Part shown: piece by piece, positions 24,274 to 33,821 of the stretch
Layout: every line of letters starts with the position of its first letter
Position numbering within the stretch: the stretch's first letter is position 1
Origin: Flavobacterium silvaticum
GTDB taxonomy: Bacteria > Bacteroidota > Bacteroidia > Flavobacteriales > Flavobacteriaceae
Direction: 5' to 3'
Assembly (NCBI RefSeq): GCF_012911565.1
Contig: NZ_JAAMPU010000103.1
Location: 1-64,000, forward strand
DNA: 64,000 nt
Notes under the pieces: generated by a model
Told to the model about the DNA's origin: nothing
Databases searched by the model: none
Seen by the model: the letters and a program-made list of their open reading frames with translations, nothing else
Made by a program: the position numbers and the translations under genes

Positions 24274-24867
24274 ATGCGGCAACGGGACGAACGAAAAGAA
24301 AAGGCAGTAATCGACAAAGCCATCGAGTTGATCGTTTCAGATGGAGTGGAAGGTTTCAGCATGAACAAACTGGCAAAAGCCTGCGGTATTTCTGTCGCTA
24401 CACTCTACATCTATTATAAAGATAAAGAAGATTTGGTACGTCATCTGGGAACGGAAATGTCGCGTCAGTTCTTCGAATCGTCACTCAACGGCTTTGAGCC
24501 AGAAATGTCTTTTCGCGAAGGTCTCTGGACCCAATGGCAAAACCGCATGAATTTTACGCTTGAAAATCCGCAACATACAGCTTGCTTTGAAATCCTCAGG
24601 CAAACCATGCACCGGTCAGACATGCTCGACAACAGCAATATGGCTGTGTTTAAAGATAAGATGCGCCGTTTTACCCAGAATGCCATCGACAGGAAAGAAA
24701 TCCCTGAACTCCCAATCGAAGTCTACTGGAGCATCGCCTATGGCCCGCTTTACACCTTACTGCGCTTCCAGTCCGAAGGACAAAGTATGGGCGGAAAACC
24801 CTACAAACTTACCAGGGAAGACATTAAAACCACTTTTGAAACCGTCATAAAAGCCTTGACACCATGA
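24274..24867 (+). CDS. TetR/AcrR transcriptional regulator
   Basis: A 197-residue regulator. The N-terminal helix-turn-helix (about 8-55) has KAVIDKAIELIVSDGVEGFS then MNKLAKACGISVATLYIYYK and DKEDLVRH, the classic TetR order. The rest is the variable ligand domain. It heads an operon with a 72-residue protein (4-base overlap) and an MFS transporter. The likely role is a drug- or metabolite-sensing repressor of the exporter and itself, through the palindrome at 24230. Confidence 0.92.
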   Translation: MRQRDERKEKAVIDKAIELIVSDGVEGFSMNKLAKACGISVATLYIYYKDKEDLVRHLGTEMSRQFFESSLNGFEPEMSFREGLWTQWQNRMNFTLENPQHTACFEILRQTMHRSDMLDNSNMAVFKDKMRRFTQNAIDRKEIPELPIEVYWSIAYGPLYTLLRFQSEGQSMGGKPYKLTREDIKTTFETVIKALTP

Positions 24868-25082
24868 TAGCAGAACCATTGATTTTCAAAACAGACATAG
24901 ACCACATCTGTCAGGATTGTGGTATAGCAAAAGCATTGAACACTCATGCGGGAATAACCAAATGGACTATTGATCTGGAAGACAAGGATAAAGTCTTGTG
25001 TGTTTTTCCGCTCGACGTAAAAATGGCCGATGTGGTTATGTTGCTCGCGCGTTTCGGTCATTCGTGTGAAGAATTAAATTAA
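24864..25082 (+). CDS. Small HMA-like protein
   Basis: A 72-residue protein without signal or membrane segment, overlapping the TetR gene by 4 bases. The pattern LIFKTDIDHICQDCGIAKAL, ITKWTIDLEDKDKVLCVFPL and VVMLLARFGHSCEELN recalls the beta-alpha-beta-beta-alpha-beta fold of heavy-metal-associated (HMA) domains. The metal-binding CxxC is replaced by CQDC displaced into the first helix, so metal binding is uncertain. The resemblance is by pattern only. Its place between repressor and exporter suggests an accessory role in the same response. Confidence 0.7.
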   Translation: MIAEPLIFKTDIDHICQDCGIAKALNTHAGITKWTIDLEDKDKVLCVFPLDVKMADVVMLLARFGHSCEELN

Positions 25083-25086
25083 GAAG

Positions 25087-26352
25087 ATGAAAGAAACTGC
25101 ACCAATCACAAAATTTACAGGTTACCAAAAATTCGTCATCGCCATATTGGCGTTATTGCAATTTACCGTCATCCTTGACTTCATGATTATTTCGCCTTTG
25201 GGAGATATACTGATGAAGAAACTCGATATGTCTACTGCCAATTTCGGGCTTGTCGTTTCAGCCTATGCGTTCAGCGCCGGAGCTTCCGGATTGATGGCCG
25301 CAGGTTTTGCCGATAAATACGACCGGAAGAAATTACTACTGTTTTTTTACGCCGGATTTATTGCCGGAACGTTGTTCTGTGCGTTGTCCAACGGATACAT
25401 CATGCTTTTGATTGCGCGGATCGTAACCGGATTTTTTGGCGGTGTAATTGGGTCGATTTCCCTCGCGATCATAGCCGATTTGTTCGAAGTCAACCAACGT
25501 GGCCGCGTTATGGGTTTTGTACAGATGGCATTCGCGACCAGTCAGATTCTTGGAATTCCCATCGGGATTTTCTTTGCGAACCAATGGGGCTGGCATTCGG
25601 CGTTTTTGATGGTTGTGGTTTTTGCGTCGCTGATTTTCGTGGCTGTTTTCTTTAAGCTTCATCCGGTCGATGCGCATTTGAAAGTCGAAAACAAGAAGAA
25701 TCCGTTGCTGCATTTATGGCATACGCTCCAAAAGAAAGAATACCGCATCGGATTCGGGACTGTGGCGCTTTTGTCTGTCGGCGGATTTATGCTGCAGCCT
25801 TTCGGAAGTGCGTTTCTCGTCAACAACATCGGCATCAGCCAGCACGATTTACCCATCGTATTTTTCTGTACTGGTATCTCGGTTTTGTTCATCATGCCGA
25901 TTGTAGGGAAACTGAGTGACAAGATCAACAAGATGACGTTATTCACTGTCGGATCCTTGATTTCAGTAACTATGATACTGATTTATACAAATCTTTCGGT
26001 GAGTCCGCTATGGGAAATCATCGTCATCAATATGGTTCTTTTTATGGGAATCATGAGCCGCATCGTTCCGTCGCAAGCATTGAATACAGCCATTCCGGAT
26101 ATGCAGGACAGGGGTGCTTATATGGCTGTTACATCGTCAATGCAGCAAATTGCAGGTGGAATAGCAGCGGTTATTGCAGGCTATATTGTCTATCAGCCAA
26201 CCAAAACAAGTCCATTGGAAAATTATCCGACACTTGGAATCGTAATCGCATCCACAACATTACTGACCATTTTCCTGATGAGGCGTGTAGCCAAAATTGC
26301 CAACGCCAAGATCGCAGCCCACAAAGCAGATCCGATAGAAAAACCCGAATAA
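25087..26352 (+). CDS. MFS transporter (DHA1-like efflux)
   Basis: A 421-residue inner membrane transporter with 12 predicted helices in two halves. Loop 2-3 carries the MFS signature GFADKYDRKKLLLFFYAG, and the second half has the related GKLSDKINKMTLFTVGS. The sequence resembles proton-driven drug efflux carriers (Bcr/CflA or AraJ type). Its start is 4 bases after the small HMA-like gene, in the operon led by TetR. The substrate is not predictable from sequence. Confidence 0.9.
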   Translation: MKETAPITKFTGYQKFVIAILALLQFTVILDFMIISPLGDILMKKLDMSTANFGLVVSAYAFSAGASGLMAAGFADKYDRKKLLLFFYAGFIAGTLFCALSNGYIMLLIARIVTGFFGGVIGSISLAIIADLFEVNQRGRVMGFVQMAFATSQILGIPIGIFFANQWGWHSAFLMVVVFASLIFVAVFFKLHPVDAHLKVENKKNPLLHLWHTLQKKEYRIGFGTVALLSVGGFMLQPFGSAFLVNNIGISQHDLPIVFFCTGISVLFIMPIVGKLSDKINKMTLFTVGSLISVTMILIYTNLSVSPLWEIIVINMVLFMGIMSRIVPSQALNTAIPDMQDRGAYMAVTSSMQQIAGGIAAVIAGYIVYQPTKTSPLENYPTLGIVIASTTLLTIFLMRRVAKIANAKIAAHKADPIEKPE

Positions 26353-26357
26353 TCGTT

Positions 26358-26816
26358 TTATTCGGGAATATCTTCTTCGTCAGCTTCCGATAACATTTTA
26401 AGATGTTCGAGGGCGCGCGGCCAAGTCTTTTCGAAAAATTCAAAGTATTCCGGATCTATGTCCATTTCTACTTTGAGAGTGGTCCCGTTTCCATTTTCGG
26501 TAAGCGTATAATTTTCTTCAGAGCCTTGGAATGCCTGTACTTTTTCGCTGTCCAGATCTTCCTTTCCGTCTTTCATTTCGCCAATATGTTTGAAAGACAG
26601 ATATTCCGGTTCGCGGCTTTGGGCAATTTCAGAAATCATCCCGTCCCGGTTGACATCTAGAAAAAGTACACGGCTGCCTTCGCGCCAGTCGGTTTCTATA
26701 GTTGAGCCCGGAGCAAAAGCCGATGTCCATTTTGGATAGGTCTCATCGCTCCATAAGGTTTTCCATACTTTTTCGCGGGATGCGTTTATGCTGATTTCAA
26801 ATGTTTTGTGTTCCAT
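26358..26816 (-). CDS. SRPBCC (AHSA1-like) domain protein
   Basis: A 152-residue cytoplasmic protein with the START/SRPBCC ligand-cavity fold. The start KTFEISINASREKVWKTLWS and the middle YPKWTSAFAPGS are typical of activator-of-Hsp90-homologue family proteins. The C-terminal helix FFEKTWPRALEHLKMLSE closes the cavity. The end is acidic (EADEEDIPE). The function is unknown; such proteins bind hydrophobic small molecules. It is convergent with the MFS gene, 5 bases apart, without a visible terminator. Confidence 0.88.
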   Translation of the reverse strand: MEHKTFEISINASREKVWKTLWSDETYPKWTSAFAPGSTIETDWREGSRVLFLDVNRDGMISEIAQSREPEYLSFKHIGEMKDGKEDLDSEKVQAFQGSEENYTLTENGNGTTLKVEMDIDPEYFEFFEKTWPRALEHLKMLSEADEEDIPE

Positions 26817-27014
26817 GATACTTAGGGTTTCCTTAAAAATACAATCTGGATTTCGGACAACCTATGGTTTTTTCGGAAAATGTTCTTGAACCTGAAAATC
26901 ATGTAATGAAACAGTCAGTTTGATAAATTCGTTGGTTTTGGGATATGCTAAAAGAGGAGCACGAGTTTAATCAGAATGAAATAAAAGTTACTGTAAATAA
27001 ATTTGTCCAAATGC

Positions 27015-27044
27015 TTGCACATTGCAAATAGCGGTGTATTTTTG
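27015..27044 (+). promoter_or_regulatory. tRNA-Val promoter, exact consensus
   Basis: TTG (27015-27017), exactly 19 bases, then TATTTTTG (27037-27044), an exact TAnnTTTG, ending 10 bp before the tRNA. Confidence 0.75.
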
Positions 27045-27054
27045 CATCCGCTCA

Positions 27055-27129
27055 GGTCGATTAGCTCAGCTGGTTCAGAGCACCACGTCGACAACGTGGG
27101 GGTCACTGGTTCGAACCCAGTATCGACCA
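27055..27129 (+). tRNA. tRNA-Val (GAC), with C at position 33
   Basis: A 75-base cloverleaf with all stems fully paired: acceptor GGTCGAT/ATCGACC, D stem GCTC/GAGC, anticodon stem CCACG/CGTGG, T stem ACTGG/CCAGT, T loop TTCGAAC. The anticodon loop is TCGACAA (27088-27094), giving anticodon GAC (27090-27092) for valine. Position 33, U in nearly all tRNAs, is C here. CCA is not encoded. It has its own promoter and terminator. Confidence 0.93.
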
Positions 27130-27152
27130 CAAACTCCGTTTGAGAGTTATCG

Positions 27153-27189
27153 AATGCAAAGCCGCTTCAATGTTGGCTTTGCATTTTTT
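27153..27189 (+). terminator. tRNA-Val terminator
   Basis: AATGCAAAGCC and GGCTTTGCATT form an 11-bp stem followed by a T run. Confidence 0.88.
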
Positions 27190-27240
27190 TATTGCGGGAA
27201 AGCAGGTCTTAGGTTCGTTTTATCAGATTTAACAATTGAG

Positions 27241-27351
27241 GCATTTTTCATGTAATTGCATGTGCCTAGAAAAATGTATTTTACCTTCAGGGAAGGGGCG
27301 GATGTGTCCCTACACAAACCGGCGGAAATATTGGTACAGAAAAAATGTACA
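27241..27351 (-). repeat. MITE-like element, copy C (inverted)
   Basis: Read on the minus strand, this 111-bp copy begins TGTACATTTTTTCTGTAC, reaches AGGGACACATCCGCCCCTTC exactly 40 bases later, and ends TACATGAAAAATGCC. That is the same layout as the copies at 3731 and 52637. It lies between the tRNA-Val terminator and the terminator of the mutase gene. No gene is otherwise seen in 27130-27465. Confidence 0.65.
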
Positions 27352-27406
27352 TAATGTTAAATTTTCCAGATGATTATAACTCATTTTCTTGCTTGTTTAA
27401 AGAAAT

Positions 27407-27439
27407 AAAAAAGCCCCAGCGTTAATATCGCTGAGGCCA
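27407..27439 (-). terminator. Terminator after the fused mutase
   Basis: On the minus strand GCCTCAGCG and CGCTGGGGC pair around ATATTAA, followed by a T run. Confidence 0.87.
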
Positions 27440-27465
27440 TTGTAATATTAGAATCTGAAAAACTT

Positions 27466-30400
27466 TTACATATTCCGTCGATATTGCCCGCCAACTTCAA
27501 ATAACGCCTCCGTAATCTGTCCCAACGAACAAACCTTAGCTGTTTCCATGAGTTGTTCAAAAATATTGCGGTTGTGGATTGCAGCTTCCTGGCACGCCTC
27601 GAGCAATTCGTCTTCTTTGCCTTTGTTGGCGGCATGAAGCTGTTCGAGCATATGGATTTGGTATTGCTTTTCTTCTTCGGTCGCACGGATCACTTCTGCC
27701 GGAATCACGGTTGGTGAACCTTTGGAACTCAGGAAGGTGTTAACGCCGATAATAGGGAAATCACCATTGTGCTTCAACGTTTCGTAATACAACGATTCTT
27801 CCTGGATTTTCGAGCGTTGGTACATGGTTTCCATAGCGCCCAGAACACCTCCGCGTTCGGTCAATCGGTCGAATTCCTGAAGTACCGCTTCTTCGACAAG
27901 ATCCGTCAGTTCTTCTATGATGAACGATCCCTGTATCGGGTTTTCATTTTTGGCAAGGCCGAGTTCTTTGTTGATGATAAGCTGGATCGCCATGGCACGA
28001 CGCACCGATTCTTCTGTCGGGGTTGTGATGGCTTCGTCATACGCATTGGTATGAAGTGAATTGCAATTGTCATAGATCGCATACAAAGCCTGGAGCGTCG
28101 TCCGGATGTCGTTGAAGTCGATTTCCTGTGCATGCAACGACCGGCCCGAAGTCTGGATATGATATTTGAGCATTTGTGCACGTTCGTTCGCCCCGTATTT
28201 GTTCTTCATCGCCTTGGCCCAGATTTTTCGCGCCACCCGGCCGATTACGGCATATTCCGGATCGATTCCGTTCGAAAAGAAGAACGACAGGTTCGGCCCG
28301 AAATCATTGATATTCATGCCACGACTGAGGTAATATTCCACGTAGGTAAATCCGTTGGCAAGAGTAAATGCCAATTGAGTGATTGGATTAGCGCCCGCTT
28401 CTGCGATATGATAACCGGAAATAGAGACTGAATAAAAGTTCCGGACGTTCTTTTCGATAAAATATTCCTGGACGTCACCCATCATCCGCAAGGCAAATTC
28501 CGTAGAAAAAATACAGGTATTCTGCGCCTGGTCTTCTTTTAATATATCGGCCTGGACCGTTCCGCGAACCTGGGTCAGCGTTTTGGTCTTGATTTGCTGA
28601 TACACATCTGCCGGCAGCACTTCATCGCCCGTAACACCCAGAAGCATAAGGCCGAGACCATCGTTCCCTTCAGGCAATTCGCCCTGATAGCGCTGACGTT
28701 CGGTTCCTTTGAGCTTGTAGATTTCGGAAATTTTGTTTTCGACCGTATCCGTCAGGTTATGTTCACGGATATATTTCTCGCAATTCTGATCGATGGCCGC
28801 GTTCATGAAAAAAGCAAGCAGCATAGGCGCCGGCCCGTTTATCGTCATCGAAACCGAAGTCAGCGGATGCGATAAATCAAAACCCGAATACAATTTCTTG
28901 GCATCGTCAAGGCAACAGATCGAAACACCGGCATTCCCGATTTTGCCATAAATATCCGGACGCAAATGCGGGTCGTTTCCATATAAAGTGACCGAATCAA
29001 AAGCGGTCGACAATCGTTTCGCAGGCATTCCTTTCGAGACATAATGGAAGCGCTTGTTCGTTCGTTCCGGCCCGCCTTCACCCGCAAACATACGTGACGG
29101 ATCTTCGCCTTCGCGCTTGAAAGGATACAAACCGGACGCAAACGGGAATTCACCTGGAACATTCTCCTGAAGGTTCCATTTTAAGATATCGCCCCAGGCT
29201 TCGTATTTCGGCAAGGCCACTTTTGCAATCTGGGTATGCGACAACGATTCGGTATGGGTCGCGATCTTGATTTCCTTGTCGCGGACTTTGAATGAATAGA
29301 CCGGATGTTTGTATTTGTTGACCTTTTCGTTCCAGCCCAGGATGATTTCCCAGTTGTATGGATCGAGGTTTAATTTGACGCGGTCGAATTCTGCTAAAAG
29401 CAGATTGATTAACTCTTTATTGTTATTTTTTATTGGGTCGGAGTCAAGACCGAACTTGTTTATTGAAATTTCTTGTCCGGCAACCGATTCAATCGTCTTG
29501 AAAATACCGTAAAGCGTCTGGGCGACTTTTTGCTGGGCGGTTGCGGTTGTGTCATATTTTCGGTTATTCTCTGATATTTCGGACAGATAACGCGTCCGGT
29601 TCGGCGGGATTACATAAATCTTTTCGCTCATTTCCTTAGAAATCGCAAACGAAGATTCAAGCCCCGATTTTGTTTTTTCGTGGACTTTATCCATCACGGC
29701 CTTGTAAAGCGAATTCATTCCCGGATCATTGAATTGGGAAGCGATTGTCCCGAAAACCGGCAACGTATTTACGTCGGCATCCCACAAATTATGGTTACGC
29801 TGGTATTGTTTCTTGACGTCACGCAAGGCATCGAGTGCGCCGCGTTTATCGAATTTGTTGATGGCGACGAGATCGGCGAAATCAAGCATATCGATTTTCT
29901 CGAGTTGGGTCGCGGCCCCGAATTCGGGTGTCATCACATACAATGAAACATCGGAATGATCCATGATTTCCGTATCCGATTGCCCAATTCCAGAAGTTTC
30001 AAGAATGATAAGGTCGTATTTTGCGGCTTTGAGTACGTCTATGGCATCGGCGACATATTTTGATAGGGCAAGATTCGACTGACGTGTGGCCAGTGAACGC
30101 ATATAAACCCGTGGGTTGTTGATGGCGTTCATCCGGATTCTGTCGCCCAATAAAGCGCCTCCGGTTTTTCTTTTTGACGGATCTACAGAAATCAGACCGA
30201 TGGTTTTCTCTGGGAAGTCGATCAGGAACCTTCTGACCAATTCATCTACGAGAGACGATTTTCCAGCACCGCCTGTTCCGGTAATTCCCAGAACAGGAAT
30301 GGTCGACGTTTCGTTTTCCTTGCGGATTGCATCCATGGTCGGAGCTGCGATTTCCGGGAAATTTTCTGCCGATGAAATGACGCGGGCGATGGATTTGTCA

Positions 30401-30885
30401 TTCTTTTCCGTCAGATGCTTTGCTTCGCCGTTCAATGAATCCCCAACCGGATAATCGGCACGTTTCACCAAATCATTTATCATGCCCTGCAAGCCCAGGG
30501 CGCGTCCGTCATCTGGCGAATAAATCCTTTCAATCCCGTATTCGTGAAGCTCCGAAATTTCACTTGGTAAAATCACACCGCCTCCGCCTCCGAAAATCCG
30601 GATATGTCCGGCACCTTTTTCCTTGAGCAAATCAAACATATACTTGAAATACTCATTGTGCCCGCCTTGGTAGGATGTCATCGCGATGGCATTTGCATCT
30701 TCCTGGATGGCCGTGTTCACTACTTCTTCGACGCTTCTGTCGTGTCCCAAATGAATGACTTCGACACCAGTGGACTGGATGATCCGACGCATGATATTGA
30801 TAGCGGCATCGTGTCCGTCAAAAAGTGCGGCTGCAGTGACAATTCTTACTTTATTGACAGGAATATATGGTTTTGCTTGTTCCAT
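27466..30885 (-). CDS. icmF: Fused isobutyryl-CoA mutase-type protein (IcmF family)
   Basis: A 1139-residue cobalamin-dependent acyl-CoA mutase with its chaperone fused in. Residues about 12-145 are the B12-binding domain ([20 protein letters not shown], with the axial His in DGHDAA, and [15 protein letters not shown]). Residues about 190-430 are a MeaB-like GTPase with Walker [41 protein letters not shown] and the NKFDKRG base motif. Residues about 560-1130 are the mutase barrel ([39 protein letters not shown]). This order, B12-GTPase-mutase, defines IcmF, which interconverts isobutyryl- and butyryl-CoA and in some members pivalyl- or isovaleryl-CoA. The substrate here is uncertain. It is a single gene with its own terminator. 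Confidence 0.9.
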   Translation of the reverse strand: MEQAKPYIPVNKVRIVTAAALFDGHDAAINIMRRIIQSTGVEVIHLGHDRSVEEVVNTAIQEDANAIAMTSYQGGHNEYFKYMFDLLKEKGAGHIRIFGGGGGVILPSEISELHEYGIERIYSPDDGRALGLQGMINDLVKRADYPVGDSLNGEAKHLTEKNDKSIARVISSAENFPEIAAPTMDAIRKENETSTIPVLGITGTGGAGKSSLVDELVRRFLIDFPEKTIGLISVDPSKRKTGGALLGDRIRMNAINNPRVYMRSLATRQSNLALSKYVADAIDVLKAAKYDLIILETSGIGQSDTEIMDHSDVSLYVMTPEFGAATQLEKIDMLDFADLVAINKFDKRGALDALRDVKKQYQRNHNLWDADVNTLPVFGTIASQFNDPGMNSLYKAVMDKVHEKTKSGLESSFAISKEMSEKIYVIPPNRTRYLSEISENNRKYDTTATAQQKVAQTLYGIFKTIESVAGQEISINKFGLDSDPIKNNNKELINLLLAEFDRVKLNLDPYNWEIILGWNEKVNKYKHPVYSFKVRDKEIKIATHTESLSHTQIAKVALPKYEAWGDILKWNLQENVPGEFPFASGLYPFKREGEDPSRMFAGEGGPERTNKRFHYVSKGMPAKRLSTAFDSVTLYGNDPHLRPDIYGKIGNAGVSICCLDDAKKLYSGFDLSHPLTSVSMTINGPAPMLLAFFMNAAIDQNCEKYIREHNLTDTVENKISEIYKLKGTERQRYQGELPEGNDGLGLMLLGVTGDEVLPADVYQQIKTKTLTQVRGTVQADILKEDQAQNTCIFSTEFALRMMGDVQEYFIEKNVRNFYSVSISGYHIAEAGANPITQLAFTLANGFTYVEYYLSRGMNINDFGPNLSFFFSNGIDPEYAVIGRVARKIWAKAMKNKYGANERAQMLKYHIQTSGRSLHAQEIDFNDIRTTLQALYAIYDNCNSLHTNAYDEAITTPTEESVRRAMAIQLIINKELGLAKNENPIQGSFIIEELTDLVEEAVLQEFDRLTERGGVLGAMETMYQRSKIQEESLYYETLKHNGDFPIIGVNTFLSSKGSPTVIPAEVIRATEEEKQYQIHMLEQLHAANKGKEDELLEACQEAAIHNRNIFEQLMETAKVCSLGQITEALFEVGGQYRRNM

Positions 30886-30975
30886 TTTTAAGAGGATGGG
30901 AGAATTTGGGGTGCAATTTACGAAAACGATAAATTAGATTGGGCATTTAGAATTAACAATGAATGATTATCAATT

Positions 30976-31018
30976 AAAAAAAGGGGGTTGCGGACGTCCC
31001 CCCGAACTCCGCAACCCC
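30976..31018 (-). terminator. Strong minus-strand terminator, distant from any gene
   Basis: GGGGTTGCGGA (30982-30992) and TCCGCAACCCC (31007-31017) form an 11-bp perfect stem. On the minus strand it is followed by a run of eight T. The nearest minus-strand gene ends 500 bp upstream at 31519, so it may end a long 3' tail of that gene or a separate small RNA. Confidence 0.75.
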
Positions 31019-31094
31019 AAAATAAATTAAATAAAGACTGCTTTTTATTTTTTGAAGATGGTTTTTCTTTCTTTGTGAAGATAGTTGGGATCAA

Positions 31095-31450
31095 TAAAAA
31101 TCGCTGTCATGGCCAATGTCTCGGCGGCCATCCTTGTTTCAGGGTCAAATGACAAACAGCGATTTATTCACTCATAGTAATGGGAGTGGAGCCGCCTGAC
31201 ATTCCTCAGTGGCAGACGGCAAATTTCCACATTCCCTTATTTTCTCCTTATGAAAGGATTTTTTCTGATGCTGCTATATCTGTTTTGGTAACGCTGGTCG
31301 AAGATCGCTATATCGATATAAAAGTGTCAATGGTTCGACGAATCGGATGTTTCAAAACGTCGTTTCATTTGTAGTGATTTGTAAGTTGTTGAATTGCAAA
31401 TTTTTACGAAAGTTTTTTGTCGTAAATACTCATGTGAAATCATCTTGTAG
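31095..31450. other. Intergenic region with nested inverted repeats
   Basis: No convincing gene lies in 31019-31518. AAATCGCTGT (from 31098) pairs with ACAGCGATTT (ending 31165), enclosing TGGCC/GGCCA. GCCGCCTG and CAGACGGC near 31190-31220 pair with one mismatch. A short plus-strand reading frame starting near 31180 has no family resemblance. This could be a structured RNA, on the minus strand if it uses the terminator at 30976. Confidence 0.4.
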
Positions 31451-31518
31451 TGCAGTGATAAACAGGATTGCAAACCGAATGCAACGTCAAAAGACATGGT
31501 TGCCAATCTAAAATAAGA

Positions 31519-32625
31519 TCAGTGTGGCACAGAAATATTGCGGGCTTTGAGGTATTCGCTCGGCTTTTGTCCCGTAATGTTCTTAAAGGATTTGATGAAT
31601 GTGGATCGGCTGCCGAAACCACATTCTTTGGCAATGGCTTCGAGCGTAAGGTTCTTCCAGCCAATGTCGTCTATATGTTCCTTGAAATAATCAACACGAT
31701 ACCGGTTGAGGAATTCCCTGAAACCCATTCCGTATTCCTGGTTGATAAAGGCCGAAAGGACATACCTTGGAATATTGGTATCGGTCACCATTTGCTGGAG
31801 CGAATAATCTATATGGAGAAAGGGCTGATTGGTATTGAAAAGCTCTTCTACTTTTTTCCTGCAGTCGTAATCCACTCCCAATACCGTAAGCCCGATAAGT
31901 GACGGTGTTATTTCTGTTTCAGATGTAGAACTAAGCGTTTCCCTTACTTCTGATTCGTCATTTGGAATAGTAAAAGCAGATTGCGGAATAAATGCTCCAT
32001 AAAGTAACTGAGGTCTTATGAATAATTGGATGCAAACCAGAATCACAAAAAAGCCCGTGCAGAAATCGACTATGGAAATATGCCCGATTTTATAAGGCGC
32101 CAGAACCGCCAACACCAGAGCCGATACCAGAATGGCACAAATGACCGTATTGATGAGCAGCAGCCATTTTATCAATTCCCTGTTTGTAGCTATGGCGGAA
32201 TCGGGAAGTGATTTTTTGAAGCGCCAGATCAATCTGTAACTCATAATCACAAAAACGGCCGACCAAATGACTCTGAGGAATGGAAAAACATAGGACGGAA
32301 GCATGCCTTCGTTGAATCTGTTGATGAAATCTGTATTTCCGTACAATTGAAGCAGATAGGCTCTTTTTTGTGCCAGAGGCGCCGTATAATACGGTATCAG
32401 GTCAATCGCCGTAAGTAAAGGCGCTGCAAAAATCCACAAATCGCGGTAGTTGAACCTTAAATCGTTTTTTACGACAGATCTTATGTAAAGCCACGCGAAA
32501 GGCGTAATAAGCAACGTAAATGGAAGCAGGAATTTGTGGTAACGCGGAAAATCCAGATAGAATCGCGAATACAGCAAACAGCCGTTGAGCAGGTTTACAG
32601 AAAGGACAAACATCAGGCAGGCCAA
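31519..32625 (-). CDS. Membrane-bound AraC family regulator
   Basis: A regulator with an N-terminal membrane region of six to seven hydrophobic segments (about 1-215) and a C-terminal AraC DNA-binding domain (about 265-365). The latter has HIDYSLQQMVTDTNIPRYVL, FREFLNRYRVDYFKEHIDD and LTLEAIAKECGFGSRSTFIK then SFKNITGQKPSEYLK, with both helix-turn-helices. Only a TTG at 32625 is a usable standard start, and it cuts into the first membrane helix. The same frame stays open upstream to 32746 and encodes DIILEFGSFVLSVVVGCVLL, a good first helix, so translation may really begin at an ATT (32722-32724). Such membrane AraC proteins probably sense an envelope signal. Confidence 0.85.
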   Translation of the reverse strand: MACLMFVLSVNLLNGCLLYSRFYLDFPRYHKFLLPFTLLITPFAWLYIRSVVKNDLRFNYRDLWIFAAPLLTAIDLIPYYTAPLAQKRAYLLQLYGNTDFINRFNEGMLPSYVFPFLRVIWSAVFVIMSYRLIWRFKKSLPDSAIATNRELIKWLLLINTVICAILVSALVLAVLAPYKIGHISIVDFCTGFFVILVCIQLFIRPQLLYGAFIPQSAFTIPNDESEVRETLSSTSETEITPSLIGLTVLGVDYDCRKKVEELFNTNQPFLHIDYSLQQMVTDTNIPRYVLSAFINQEYGMGFREFLNRYRVDYFKEHIDDIGWKNLTLEAIAKECGFGSRSTFIKSFKNITGQKPSEYLKARNISVPH

Positions 32626-32976
32626 TAAACGTGTGCTGAGTTTGCCGTCTTTGTTAGCCCATAAAAGTACACAACCTACAACGACTGAAAGTACAAATGA
32701 CCCGAATTCAAGTATGATGTCAATTTTTTCGATAATTCCGCTGATTTATAAACTATTGATTGGCAGCGGCAAATCTAATGGGAATTCTTTTTCATTTTCA
32801 GAATCTATAATTATTTTTTGACTGATTCCAAGATGTTTATATCGTTTCTATATAAGAATTTGATTACAAATGATTTGCACATGAAACATCATCGTCCCCA
32901 ATCTCAAATCATAATTTTAATATATAGTTATTGGAATCCATTTGTGCTTTGCCGTATTTTCGGAAAAAATAACCCC

Positions 32977-33702
32977 ATGAAAAAAATCCTTCTCCCATTT
33001 CTTTTTGTTCCGTTATTTTCGGTGGCCCAGCTCGACGGGCTTATCAATAAAGCCAAAGACGCGGTTTCCGGAACAACCCAAAGTACCAACGGCCTCGATA
33101 TTGCTTCCGGCCTCAAAGAAGCGCTCGATAAAGGAATCGACAAACAAGTCTCCAAGCTCACGGCCACAGACGGTTTCTATAAAAACCAAGCTGTAAAAAT
33201 CCTGTTCCCGGAAGATTTGAAAAAAGTAGACAAAGCTCTCAGGAGCGTCGGAATGGGAAATCTGGCGGACGAAGGCATCAAATCGCTCAACCGCGCCGCC
33301 GAAGATGCAGTCAAAGAAGCGACTCCGGTTTTTGTATCGGCTGTGAAAAACATGACGTTCACCGACGCTAAAAATATCTTGATGGGAAGCGATGATTCGG
33401 CTACAAAGTATCTTCAGAATACCACGACCCAACAGTTGTATTCCAGGTTCAATCCGGTGGTCAAAAACTCGATTGGGAAAGTAGGAGCCGATAAAATCTG
33501 GGCGAACATCATCAAGCAATACAACAAGCTTCCGTTGGTTTCCAAAATAAATCCCGACATCAATGATTATGTCACGAACAAAGCGCTCGAAGGCGTTTTT
33601 ACCATGATCGCCGTGGAGGAAAAGGACATCCGAACCAACCTGAATTCAAGATCGACAGATTTGTTGCGCAAAGTTTTCGCACTTCAGGACAGTAAAAAGT
33701 AA
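32977..33702 (+). CDS. DUF4197 domain protein, exported
   Basis: A 241-residue protein with signal peptide (MKKILLPFLFVPLFSVAQ) that fixes the start at 32977; longer frames upstream give no signal. The rest matches DUF4197: LDIASGLKEALDKGIDKQVS, FYKNQAVKILFPEDLKKVDK, AVKNMTFTDAKNILMGSDDS and YVTNKALEGVFTMIAVEEKD. The family is all-helical, periplasmic and of unknown function. It is a single gene; the nearest terminator is 120 bp downstream. Confidence 0.88.
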   Translation: MKKILLPFLFVPLFSVAQLDGLINKAKDAVSGTTQSTNGLDIASGLKEALDKGIDKQVSKLTATDGFYKNQAVKILFPEDLKKVDKALRSVGMGNLADEGIKSLNRAAEDAVKEATPVFVSAVKNMTFTDAKNILMGSDDSATKYLQNTTTQQLYSRFNPVVKNSIGKVGADKIWANIIKQYNKLPLVSKINPDINDYVTNKALEGVFTMIAVEEKDIRTNLNSRSTDLLRKVFALQDSKK

Positions 33703-33821
33703 CAATAAAAATAATGGTAAAATAAACAATATAGTAACCTCTGCTTAACCTAAACCCTTTTGTGTTGCCGGATATTTGCACCGAGAAATAACTGGTTTTC
33801 TCATTTGGTTTGGGTTAGTTG

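Noticed and set aside
27055..27351. Integration of a mobile island at the tRNA-Val gene
   Set aside because: No integrase, no direct repeat of the tRNA 3' end, and the following gene is a housekeeping-type mutase; only a small repeat lies there.
31180..31374. Small plus-strand protein of 64 codons in the AraC-mutase gap
   Set aside because: No signal, family or start-site support; the region is better explained by inverted repeats.
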